57,987 nucleotides of DNA, taken from assembly GCA_022736275.1 (NCBI GenBank), contig DZBJ01000016.1, positions 1-57,987 of the forward strand, in the 5' to 3' direction. Under the pieces are notes generated by a model. That model searched no databases. It was not told the DNA's origin and saw only the letters and a program-made list of their open reading frames with translations. Below are positions 27,001 through 35,706 of this stretch, one piece after another; position 1 is the stretch's first letter, and each line of letters starts with the position of its first letter. Source of the DNA: Rikenella microfusus (GTDB lineage Bacteria > Bacteroidota > Bacteroidia > Bacteroidales > VadinHA17). The translations under genes were made by a program, and so were the position numbers.

Positions 27001-30000
27001 TATCAACGTTACAGGTGGTACCATTGAAATGATGCCTGTAGCGGGGTCGGGCACCGACGCTACGGATCATTCCGTCTTTACAACGGCTCCTCTGTACAAT
27101 CTGACAATAAACAGGACCAGCAGCGCATCTGTTATTCGCATGTCCACCCCGGTGACGGTACTCAATAGCCTGGGTTTAGTTTCCGGTGCTCTTAATGCCA
27201 ACAGCAACAACCTGGCAGTGGGTGGGTCATTTACGCTGGAGGCAGGGACGACCTATACCACCGGAACAAATATAACCGCACTGAACGGAAACGGGGCCCA
27301 GCTCCTGACTGTCAACATTGCCGGGGCTCTTTCTTTAAGCAGCCTGACAATTGACAAGCCGTCAGGCACTACGCTGACCCTGGCGGGTTCACAGGGCATT
27401 ATCAGTATGGCCTCTGCCTTCAGGTTGGTTTCAGGAACTCTCGATGACGGAGGCAAGACAGTCAATGTTGCCGGGAGCGTTTATAACTCAGGCGTAGCTA
27501 TGGGTGACGGAAAAATAGTCCTGAACGGATCTTCCGCCCAGACAATTGACGGCGGTGGTGTGTTCGGTAACCTGGAACTTGCCAGCATTGCAGCGACGCC
27601 GGTAACGCTGCTTGACAGGATGACCGTCAACGGCCTCCTTATATTTTCGGTCGATAATGTATTGAACATAGATACCTACAATCTGCATCTGAACTCTGCG
27701 GCTTCGATTGTCAACAGCGGAGCTGCCAGGTTTGTGCAGTCGGCAGGCAATGCCGGCGACGGTGGTTTATCGAGGAGCTACGCATCGAATGATCCATTTG
27801 TCTTTCCCGTTGGTGTTGCCGGAAGGTACACCCCGGCGACAATCGGATTTTCGGCCACACCGGCCACATACGGGTCAATTGCGGTCACCCCGGTTGATTA
27901 TGAGCACCCCGTGACTACGGTCAAAGGTCTGAGTCTTACCTATTTCTGGCGTGTCAGGTCTTCAGGATTCTCCGGCATACCCCTTTATTCAGTAACCCAT
28001 TCATTCGTTTACAGCGACACTGATGCTGCCGGTACAGACGCAAATTATGTACCGGCATTGTATGACGGTGTCTCCGTTGGCTGGTATACCGGACAGAATT
28101 CAGATATCAATACCACAACGAATACGATTTCAGACTGGAGTTCGCCTGCAAACAGCACCAATTTCCTTGATGCAGATTATACTGCCGGAAATGTAGCAAG
28201 TTTCGGTACTCCCAGGATCTTTTACAGCCGGCAGCCGGGGTTATGGAGTTCAACCGCCACATGGTCTCTTACCGGGCATTCAGTTGATAACCCTCCGGCA
28301 GCGCCTCCCGGGGCCAATGACATAGTTATTATCGGTGATAATGACTCCATCTGGCTGGCCACTGAGAATCCACCCCTGCCGATAAATGACAATAATCCTG
28401 CCGGTACCTACTACCAGAGGAACAAAGCTGTCGTAAACTGTGCTACCCTCCAGATAGAGGCAGGTTCTGTACTTGACATACAGAACAATCCCGGCAGCAC
28501 ATTTGCCTCGGTACTGAGCCATCCCAACGGGAACGGAAAGATGAGGATTACCACCAGGGATCCGTCTGCATTTGACAGCCCGGAGCCGTTCGTATATCCC
28601 GGAGGCGACTTTTCGGAATTTGGTGTCAATGACGGCATATCGGAGTTTTATACCATAAACCCGCAGCAGGGGATGTACTACACCCTGCCATCCAATGCGA
28701 GCGAGTATGGCACTGTGATTCTTACCCCGCTCAGGGGCTCAAATATCATTCTTCCCAATATGCCGCTTGTAACTATAAACGGTGACCTGATATGCAACGG
28801 TTCGGATGCCGATGCCTGGCTGGCCGTGACATGGAACGGAGAGTACGGAACCATTGTGGCGAAGAGCGTTAATGTAAATGGAGACATGATAGTGGCAGGG
28901 GGATCATTCGGATTCATTTACAACACAACGCGCCTTCAGACGATCAATATTGAGGGTGATGTCTATGTTGCACCCGGTGCAGGGATTGATGTTTGGGCCA
29001 GCAGCACGGCCAACATCATGTCAGTAGGCGGATCAATATACAATAACAGCGATAACAGCATAGCTCCATACGGTACGCCAAGCCTTATCCGGTTAGTGAG
29101 CGGCGGCAACCGATGCAACCTTATCTTCACCGGGAACAGGTCAGCGGTTGTGACAAATGACCCGGCCATCAGCACTACCCCGGTAACGGTATTCAATAAT
29201 GTTACAATCAATAAGGGAACTACTCCCGACTCAACAGTAACATGGAACGTTGGCGGCATGCTGACCACTCCTGTTAACGGATGGCTCACACTGCAGAACG
29301 GAACCCTGGTCTATGAAAGGACCGGCAATTTCAGTATATCCACCACTACAGATTTCACCATTCCGGCAACGGCAGGTCTTACTCTCAATACATCGTCGAA
29401 CGTTTACATCTCCAACAATGCGGGATCAGAAACCCTTTTCCTGAACGGCAGGCTGCGGATCCTCGGAGGAGGTGGAAATGTGTACATAGGACCTTCGGGA
29501 AATACGGCCAACAACGCAGATATAGAGTATTCCGGCAGCGGTGGCTCTCTGCTGGAGATACAGAGCGGGAATCTCTTTGTTAACGGTCAGATCAGACGCC
29601 CCCTGGCATCGACTAACGGGATCCTTACATACAGACAGAGTGGCGGTAATGTCATCATTTACGGCAATAATTTCAATGCCTCCAAGGCTAAGCTTGAGGT
29701 GCTCAATGACGGAAGTGAGTTTACCATGTCAGGCGGCACCATTTACATCATCCGCGGTGGGGGTACCTCTTTCGGCGATCTTTACCTCAGACCGGCTACC
29801 GGCTCTAATACAGGCGGTACTATAGCCTTCAGCCAGACTCCTCCCACAGGCACTGTAATTGATGCCGACCAGTCATATTTGCTCGATGCCGCCATCTCCC
29901 TGAATAATCTTGCGGTTACAGGAAAAACAGCGGGAACAAACCGTACTGCTTCACTCTCACTGATGATAAGCCCGCTGGTTCTTGACGGATCACTTACAAT

Positions 30001-33000
30001 CAGCAACAACGTTAGTTTTTTCGCATCTGCCGGCAGGAACGTCACTATCAGGGGTGACATGACCAATAACGGGACCTACAGCTTCGGAACCAACAGAACG
30101 ATATTTGACGGCGGAGCCCAGGCTGTGACAGGGAGTTCCGCAACACACTTCTACGACCTGGAAGTCTCTTCGTTAACCTCTCTTACCGTAAACGGCAGCT
30201 TCACCATAAACCGTAACCTTGACATTGTCTCCGGTAACCTGGTCCTGGGCTCCGGACTGGCAACCTTACTGGGCAATCTGGCCAACAACGGGGCCTACAC
30301 AGATGACAATGTCACTGGAGGAGTCTTGCTCGGAGGCAATACGCTCCAGTCACTTTCGGGAACAGGTTCATTCGCAAGGCTTGTGCTTGACAACAGCGCC
30401 GGGTCAAGAATAAACAATGACATTGCCCTGCAGCATGACCTTGTGATCAGCAGGGGAGTCCTTGACATTAACAGGTACCAGCTTACCCTCAGCCAGAACA
30501 GCCTTATAATGGGCTCCGGCTTCAGCTCAACGAAAATGATAAAATCTGACGGGGTATCAAGCAGCAGGGGAGTTCTGAAGTTCTTCCCCACAGGCCCCCG
30601 GACATTTACCTTCCCTGTTGGTGTCTCCGGTAAATATACGCCTGCACTGTTTACAGTTACCTCCAGTGCAACCGTCGGATCGATAAGGATCAATCCTGTC
30701 AACGATTCCCACCCGAGTGTTACCGATCCTCTTAATTCTCTCGGATATTACTGGCAGGCAGAGAGCTCGGGCATCTCGGGCTTCAATGCAAGCCTGCAGC
30801 TCCGGTACCTGACCGGCGATGTTTCGGGTGACGAGGCTTCTTATGTTGCAGCCCGCCTGGTAATTCCGGGAAGCACCTGGGAAAAGGCCCTGCCGGGTGC
30901 TGCAACGGATAATGTTGACGAAGCTTCCAATACAATTACATTCAATTATACATCTGCCGGCAATCTTGGCGGAGATTACACAGCAGGAACAGATACTGCC
31001 ATCCCGTCAGAGGTTCCTGAATATATCACCAACAGCAACGGGGTATGGTCTGATCCTTCCATCTGGACTCCCGTTGGTGCTTCTCCGCCATCTCCTGCAG
31101 ACGGACCTCGGGGCTGTAACGTAATAATTTCCCATGTTGTAACAACGGATATCAATTTCATCTCTGTACTGAACACAACCATAAACAACGAGCTCAGGGT
31201 AGTGGCACCTACCTACGGCCACAATCTCGGGAATGTCAGCGGCGATGGAAGGATATATCTTGAAGGAGGCAATCTGCCGGGCGGGACCTACACTGACTTT
31301 ACCGACTGTTCAGGGAATGCAACAATTGAATATGGCGGTACCGGGAGCTATATAATTGTGTCCGGCGTATATACGTCAGTGTCTAACCTCTTTTTCACGG
31401 GAACGGGAACCAGGATTCTTCCAAACGCTGATATGACTGTATGCAAACGCCTGGTTATTGACGGACCGGTTCTGGACAACAGTGCCAATAACACGAAGCT
31501 GACAATTCTCGGCACCTTCGAGAGGTATAACTCGGGGGCCTTCAGAAGCGGTACCGGGTCATTCCCCTCTGCAACAGTAACATTTGCCGGCAGTGCGGCA
31601 CAGTCGGTCGGAGGCACCACGGGCGACTTCAGCGGGTCAGACAGGTTTTACAATATGGAGATCAGTAATCCTGCCGGGTTGACCATTTCAGACGGAGGTA
31701 TCATTGAAACAGCGAACCAGCTTATCCTGAGCAACGGTGTAATAAGCACATCTTCCACCGGCAGGCTTGTTCTGCTAAGTACCTCTTCATCCGCCGCTGT
31801 GCCTGTGGGAGGCAGCAGTACTTCATACGTCAGCGGCCCGCTTACAAAATATATCACTAACGGCGACCCCTTTGTCTATCCGCTCGGAAGGGGTGCCCTG
31901 AAGGGACACAGGTTTACTCTCACGCCGACAGGCGGAAGCACCATTGCATGGACAGCTGAATATCTTTCACCGAACACTGCCGCAACATCGATTGCACCCC
32001 CGCTGGAGGTTTCAAACACCCTGGAGTACTGGAGTGTCTCATCAGCTTCCGTATCATCTGCCAGGCTCCGGATAGGATGGGATCCGCAGAGCGAACTCAC
32101 ACCCTTAATGACAGTCAACGGGCTGGCAGATATGCGTGTGGCCCAATATGTCTCCGGATTATGGACAGAGCTGCCATCTGTTGCAACGGGAAACAGCAAT
32201 ACCGGTGAGGTTGAGACCACAGGTACAGTATCTACATCACCCGCACCTTCCGATTTTACCACGGCAACTGTTTCCGGCACCCTTGCCAGGGCCTCATTTG
32301 CTTCATTCGCGCCCATATGCGGATCAGGAGGCATTCCTGTCAGTTTCATCTCCTTTAATCCCATAAGCCTGAACTATATAGTCAGTTACACCATTGACGG
32401 CATTGCGCAACCTGATATAACAGTGACATCACTGCCTTTCACCCTGCCGGCAAATTTTCCCGGGGTATACCGGCTGACGGGATTCAAATTCAATAGCGGC
32501 ACGGGTACCGGTGTGGTTAACGGCAGCACCGTCACTGTCTATGCGTTGCCTACAACCTCTGATGCCGGCACAGACCAGTCGCTATGCGGTGTCTCTGTTA
32601 CAACCCTTGCCGGTAACAACCCCGGATCACATGCGGGTCTGTGGACCGTGGTCAGCGGAGCAGGCGGGTCGTTCGCCAACAGCGTTCAGTACAACACGGT
32701 ATTCAACGGTGTGCTTGGTGTGAGTTACACCCTTCGGTGGACCATCAGCAACGGTCCGTGCAGTTCCGCCGATGATGTTGTCATCAGCTTTCCTGTTGTG
32801 GCATCACGCCCTGGCGATTTTACCGCTGCCGAAACGCAGGTATGCAGAGGCGGAACAGGTTATGTTTATACTGTGCCCCTTGTTTCAGGAGTGACATACA
32901 ACTGGTCATACAGCGGAACCGGGCATACCATTAACGGTTCCGGAAACAGTGTCACCGTTGACTTTGATAATGTCGCCACAGCCGGTACATTAAGCGTCAC

Positions 33001-35155
33001 TGCAACCAATGCATGCGGTACCAGTCCGGCAAGGAGCATCGACATAGGCATAATCACAGCCTCATTTACATATGCAGGCTCACCCTGGTGTCAGAACCAG
33101 GCTGATCCGACACCTCTTCCTGACCCGGGAGGCCTGACAGGAACTTTTTCATCAACACCGGGCCTGGTATTCATTGATACAGCAACCGGACAGATAGATC
33201 TGTCTGCCAGTTTGTCTGGCACTTACATTGTGACCAACACTGTTTCTTCATCTCCATGCGGTGTAATGACAGCGACGAACACCGTTACAATTTCCGGTCA
33301 GACATGGACCGGGTCTGCCGGCGCCGACTGGAATAACGCATCCAACTGGTCATGCGGTTTTGTGCCTTATCCGGTCACAGACATACTCATTCCCGACGTG
33401 ACAACAAAACCGGTAATAGGTACCGGAATCAGCGGTGAAGTGGCGAACCTCACCGTTGATCCGGGCTCATCCCTTACCGTATCGGGAGGAACCATCAGTA
33501 TTCACGGCTCTGTGACCAACAACGGAATTTTAGACGTTTCGGACGGAACTGCGGAGTTCAGCGGATCGGCAGCCCAGAGTGCAGGTATAGGAAACTTTAC
33601 CGGCAACACTGTAAGGAACCTGACCGTAAACAACAGTGCCGGAGTAACCCTGCTTGGCCCGCTTAATGTAAGGGGGATTGTGCTTGTTCAGACCGGAAGC
33701 CTGGCATCAGACGGTAATCTCACTCTTCTCTCCGATGCCACCGGTACAGCCCTCATTGACGGATCAGGGTCGGGAAGCGTGACAGGTAATGTTACCATGC
33801 AGCGTTATCTCCAGTCAAAGTACGGGTATAAATATTTCAGCTCGCCTTTCACCGGGGCAACCGTGAGCGAGTTCGGCGATGATATGGATCTGGCCGCATC
33901 ATGGCCGATGTTCTACAGGTATGATGAGAGCCGCACATCGTCAGGATGGGTGGCCTACACTACAGGCACCTCCGGTCTTAATCCTCTCGAAGGCTATGCC
34001 GTCAATTTCGGCGCTTCGGCTCTTCCCTGGACAGTAGATGCTACCGGAGAGGTTGACAACGGCAGCCTTTCAGTAACCCTTTACAACAACAACAACACCT
34101 ATACGGAAGGATTCAACCTCGCGGGGAATCCCTATCCCTCTCCGATCAGATGGAGCGCACCGGGCTGGACTAAAAACAATATTGACAATGCAGTTTATTA
34201 TTTCATGGCAAGCGACACTGATGAGTACGGCGGTAAATACAGCAGCTATGTAAACGGGATCTCGAGCGATGGTTTTGCAAGTGATACAATTCCTTCCATG
34301 CAGGGTTTCTTTGTACATGTTTCCAACGGAACCTTCCCGGTAACCGGCACCCTGGGGGTTACCAACAGCGTAAGGATAAACGACCTGACAAAGCCCTTCC
34401 TGAAATCTTCCGGTGTGCAGGGCCGGTCACTGAAGTCTTCGGAAATCTCCGGCCGGTTCCTTGTCAGGATCAGTGCCTCATTCACCGATGATATGGCAGC
34501 TTCTGCCGATCCCTTGGTGGTCTATTTTGACGATGAGGCAGAACCCTCTTTTGACACGGAGCTTGATGCCCTTAAGCTGTTCAATACAGACTGGCTTGTC
34601 ACAAACCTCTACTCCGTCATTCCCGATGGCCGCAGGCTTTCGGTCAACGCCCTGCCGACGCAGAGAGACTCAGCGCTGTATGTTCCTCTTGGCTTCACCG
34701 CTTATCGCGACGGCGAGGTCTCTTTCCGTATGCGTGACCTTGAAAACCTGCCGGAGGGTGTGCGCATATTTTTCCGTGATGCATCAACAGGTGCAAACAC
34801 TGAAATGCTGCCGTCCGGTGAGTACAGGATAAACCTCCCGGCGGGCGATTACAAAAACAGGTTCATGCTGGCATTTCTTAAGAACACCACGGGTATTAAT
34901 GATCCGGACGTCACCGCGGCGGTCTTCAGTGCATACAGCTCAGGCGGATTTCTGAAAGCCACTGTTTCAGCCATGGAGGGCAATGAGGGCAGGATAACAG
35001 TCTATGACCTTAACGGTAAAGTCCAGACTCAGTACAAAATCACTGAGACAGGCCTGCATGACTTTCCGGTTGATTTCCGGCCCGGCATCTATCTCGTCGA
35101 ATATGCTTCCGGCAGCCTCAGGGTTACCTTAAAACTGATAATAGGATTACAATGA
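24017..35155 (+). CDS. Giant (3712-residue) secreted modular protein with T9SS C-terminal domain
   Basis: After a signal peptide (residues 1 to about 31, ...LHLYSQ), the protein is made mostly of Gly/Thr/Ser/Asn-rich beta-strand repeats such as GTLTLAQGILNAG and NNLTINGSLSVRSG, suggesting long beta-helix or beta-solenoid rods. Five modules of the type SGNW..PGTW..., starting near residues 32, 456, 1401, 2335 and 3095, divide the chain. Segments like FVFPVGVAGRYTPA (near 1270) and FTFPVGVSGKYTPA (near 2200) recur. PKD/Ig-like domains with cysteine pairs lie at about 2770-3090. The end (about 3640-3712: RITVYDLNGKVQ, FRPGIYLVEY, LKLIIGLQ) is a type A T9SS sorting domain, so surface attachment or release by T9SS is expected. 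Adhesin is the most likely role. The stop overlaps the next gene by four bases. Confidence 0.85.
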   Translation: MNSSISHTSRILRLFAFLLVLSGSCLHLYSQTAGDFRTTANGNWSNNGTWQRYNGTAWQAAGSYPGENTGTGVVTVRHTVSLNTEPPNALGSLVIEANLTPNNSDRILTINDNLTVTGGTLSFSANNGKELLIYLGGNFNMTGGTMTETHNYGELIFSGSGVQTFSKTGGTISEDIRFTVNSGSTIDLGTSVLDGSLGSFTLNAGAGLRTAHPEGISASGATGSIRVTGTRSFNTGASYTYNGTTSQITGTGLPVTLLDLTIDNAAGVDLTAPVTLTGTLTLAQGILNAGAGTVNVTNNASSAVTGNASSFVNVTTGYLQRTLPANLSGTGNNYLFPIGEGDVYKGMKLIDVTTGSTGPELRASVSPSGALNGDNITVSIIRPRYWSLLNSNGGNFTSAAIELFDTGLNSATTICISPAVAGDYSAIGGVPGASSITSSVISSPGPYFAIGLLDYDVFYSYRSGNWHDPGTWTSDPSGTLQIGNQIPGEGAFVVILTDRTVTLNQDVTEAGLDLTISSGGFIDQASYIFTGTLTSLSGHGTLRLATAGFPSAGYNSLVNAGGGTVEYYNGSDFTLRASQGTYNNLIINTGSATASQLNNLTINGSLSVRSGTLRINDNTGTAKLSLTVSGNVTVDNGGSIIVGNGVTNTAIGGTGGTLPYLNYYLNFHTVIIRGDFTNNGTVRFTNLLYPVYNAFPPTAAGATSGAATVYFEGASDNSLTCNGMTDFYNLIVNKGTDQTYSLTVISSAYSNFRIFGANTLAAESVSGNPAMRKALWIYSGTLILKGSLVIPSLSEGASGDSWYYIPANGAMMADGVDVIILTTADDYREVNLAYGVTASGNAALGVNTTGTNSALYVFGKLQINNGFLSTKESGGIVTSSTASGQIIINGGTVDAKQFLSSTGSASYSQSGGLFILRGRFQRTPTAFTSVAVLADVTSATLNTTRATSGINTAFGSFNLENAANIFNVSGGTIRILDATNSGVAKAFDAKSSAANINVTGGTIEMMPVAGSGTDATDHSVFTTAPLYNLTINRTSSASVIRMSTPVTVLNSLGLVSGALNANSNNLAVGGSFTLEAGTTYTTGTNITALNGNGAQLLTVNIAGALSLSSLTIDKPSGTTLTLAGSQGIISMASAFRLVSGTLDDGGKTVNVAGSVYNSGVAMGDGKIVLNGSSAQTIDGGGVFGNLELASIAATPVTLLDRMTVNGLLIFSVDNVLNIDTYNLHLNSAASIVNSGAARFVQSAGNAGDGGLSRSYASNDPFVFPVGVAGRYTPATIGFSATPATYGSIAVTPVDYEHPVTTVKGLSLTYFWRVRSSGFSGIPLYSVTHSFVYSDTDAAGTDANYVPALYDGVSVGWYTGQNSDINTTTNTISDWSSPANSTNFLDADYTAGNVASFGTPRIFYSRQPGLWSSTATWSLTGHSVDNPPAAPPGANDIVIIGDNDSIWLATENPPLPINDNNPAGTYYQRNKAVVNCATLQIEAGSVLDIQNNPGSTFASVLSHPNGNGKMRITTRDPSAFDSPEPFVYPGGDFSEFGVNDGISEFYTINPQQGMYYTLPSNASEYGTVILTPLRGSNIILPNMPLVTINGDLICNGSDADAWLAVTWNGEYGTIVAKSVNVNGDMIVAGGSFGFIYNTTRLQTINIEGDVYVAPGAGIDVWASSTANIMSVGGSIYNNSDNSIAPYGTPSLIRLVSGGNRCNLIFTGNRSAVVTNDPAISTTPVTVFNNVTINKGTTPDSTVTWNVGGMLTTPVNGWLTLQNGTLVYERTGNFSISTTTDFTIPATAGLTLNTSSNVYISNNAGSETLFLNGRLRILGGGGNVYIGPSGNTANNADIEYSGSGGSLLEIQSGNLFVNGQIRRPLASTNGILTYRQSGGNVIIYGNNFNASKAKLEVLNDGSEFTMSGGTIYIIRGGGTSFGDLYLRPATGSNTGGTIAFSQTPPTGTVIDADQSYLLDAAISLNNLAVTGKTAGTNRTASLSLMISPLVLDGSLTISNNVSFFASAGRNVTIRGDMTNNGTYSFGTNRTIFDGGAQAVTGSSATHFYDLEVSSLTSLTVNGSFTINRNLDIVSGNLVLGSGLATLLGNLANNGAYTDDNVTGGVLLGGNTLQSLSGTGSFARLVLDNSAGSRINNDIALQHDLVISRGVLDINRYQLTLSQNSLIMGSGFSSTKMIKSDGVSSSRGVLKFFPTGPRTFTFPVGVSGKYTPALFTVTSSATVGSIRINPVNDSHPSVTDPLNSLGYYWQAESSGISGFNASLQLRYLTGDVSGDEASYVAARLVIPGSTWEKALPGAATDNVDEASNTITFNYTSAGNLGGDYTAGTDTAIPSEVPEYITNSNGVWSDPSIWTPVGASPPSPADGPRGCNVIISHVVTTDINFISVLNTTINNELRVVAPTYGHNLGNVSGDGRIYLEGGNLPGGTYTDFTDCSGNATIEYGGTGSYIIVSGVYTSVSNLFFTGTGTRILPNADMTVCKRLVIDGPVLDNSANNTKLTILGTFERYNSGAFRSGTGSFPSATVTFAGSAAQSVGGTTGDFSGSDRFYNMEISNPAGLTISDGGIIETANQLILSNGVISTSSTGRLVLLSTSSSAAVPVGGSSTSYVSGPLTKYITNGDPFVYPLGRGALKGHRFTLTPTGGSTIAWTAEYLSPNTAATSIAPPLEVSNTLEYWSVSSASVSSARLRIGWDPQSELTPLMTVNGLADMRVAQYVSGLWTELPSVATGNSNTGEVETTGTVSTSPAPSDFTTATVSGTLARASFASFAPICGSGGIPVSFISFNPISLNYIVSYTIDGIAQPDITVTSLPFTLPANFPGVYRLTGFKFNSGTGTGVVNGSTVTVYALPTTSDAGTDQSLCGVSVTTLAGNNPGSHAGLWTVVSGAGGSFANSVQYNTVFNGVLGVSYTLRWTISNGPCSSADDVVISFPVVASRPGDFTAAETQVCRGGTGYVYTVPLVSGVTYNWSYSGTGHTINGSGNSVTVDFDNVATAGTLSVTATNACGTSPARSIDIGIITASFTYAGSPWCQNQADPTPLPDPGGLTGTFSSTPGLVFIDTATGQIDLSASLSGTYIVTNTVSSSPCGVMTATNTVTISGQTWTGSAGADWNNASNWSCGFVPYPVTDILIPDVTTKPVIGTGISGEVANLTVDPGSSLTVSGGTISIHGSVTNNGILDVSDGTAEFSGSAAQSAGIGNFTGNTVRNLTVNNSAGVTLLGPLNVRGIVLVQTGSLASDGNLTLLSDATGTALIDGSGSGSVTGNVTMQRYLQSKYGYKYFSSPFTGATVSEFGDDMDLAASWPMFYRYDESRTSSGWVAYTTGTSGLNPLEGYAVNFGASALPWTVDATGEVDNGSLSVTLYNNNNTYTEGFNLAGNPYPSPIRWSAPGWTKNNIDNAVYYFMASDTDEYGGKYSSYVNGISSDGFASDTIPSMQGFFVHVSNGTFPVTGTLGVTNSVRINDLTKPFLKSSGVQGRSLKSSEISGRFLVRISASFTDDMAASADPLVVYFDDEAEPSFDTELDALKLFNTDWLVTNLYSVIPDGRRLSVNALPTQRDSALYVPLGFTAYRDGEVSFRMRDLENLPEGVRIFFRDASTGANTEMLPSGEYRINLPAGDYKNRFMLAFLKNTTGINDPDVTAAVFSAYSSGGFLKATVSAMEGNEGRITVYDLNGKVQTQYKITETGLHDFPVDFRPGIYLVEYASGSLRVTLKLIIGLQ

Positions 35156-35679
35156 ATAGCTGCAATTGTATCAAAAGCATACTCCGGGGGCTGATGAGGA
35201 TGACACTTCTGCTTCTGCTCTTTGTTCTTTGCCTGACAGCATCAGCGCAGGAGCCTCCGCCCAGGCCTGTCATCGTCACCTTTAACGAAGCACAGCCTCT
35301 TGCCTTCGGAGCCTTCTCCCCCGGCACCGGCGGAGGCACCGTCACCGTTGCCCCGAACGGAAACAGGAGTTCATCAGGTGATGTTGTCCTTCTGTCAATG
35401 GGTTTTCTATATACACCTGCCATGTTTTACGTAAGGGCCAACCAGGGAACAGTACTGTCTGTTCTTGTCAGTCCGCCTGTTACCCTTGCAGGCAGTGGCG
35501 GCGGCAGTCTCACACTTCAGGTGGCAGGTACGCTTCCCGCTTCACCGTTTGTAACAACGCTGCCATGGCCACAACAGACCACAGTCGTGGTGGGCGGCAT
35601 TCTGACGATTGGAAACATAGGATCTAATCCGCCGGGGAATTATACCGGTAACTTCAGCATAACGCTCATAAGAGAATAA
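35152..35679 (+). CDS. DUF4402-like protein with shortened N-terminal tail
   Basis: A 175-residue exported protein; the signal peptide runs to about residue 33 (...LCLTASAQ), with an n-region longer than in its relatives. The mature part has PLAFGAFSPGTGGGTVTVAP, a segment AMFYVRANQGTVLSVLV, and the ending GNYTGNFSITLIRE, matching the DUF4402 layout. Only about 20 residues, proline-rich (QEPPPRPVIV), precede the FG motif, against 28-31 in the other two proteins. In chaperone-usher fibres the tip subunit lacks a donor tail, so this could be a tip or terminator; that is inference. The ATG overlaps the stop of the giant gene. Confidence 0.75.
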   Translation: MNSCNCIKSILRGLMRMTLLLLLFVLCLTASAQEPPPRPVIVTFNEAQPLAFGAFSPGTGGGTVTVAPNGNRSSSGDVVLLSMGFLYTPAMFYVRANQGTVLSVLVSPPVTLAGSGGGSLTLQVAGTLPASPFVTTLPWPQQTTVVVGGILTIGNIGSNPPGNYTGNFSITLIRE

Positions 35680-35706
35680 AACGCAGGTTAACAGAGGCAG
35701 AACGAA

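Noticed and set aside
24027..34485. Many minus-strand open frames inside the giant gene
   Set aside because: They come from the biased codon use of Gly/Thr/Ser/Asn repeats read on the other strand; none has a signal or domain.
24017..35155. Possibility that repeats in the giant gene are a CRISPR array or DNA satellite
   Set aside because: Repeats are at protein level, with irregular lengths and an intact reading frame; no regular repeat-spacer pattern exists.
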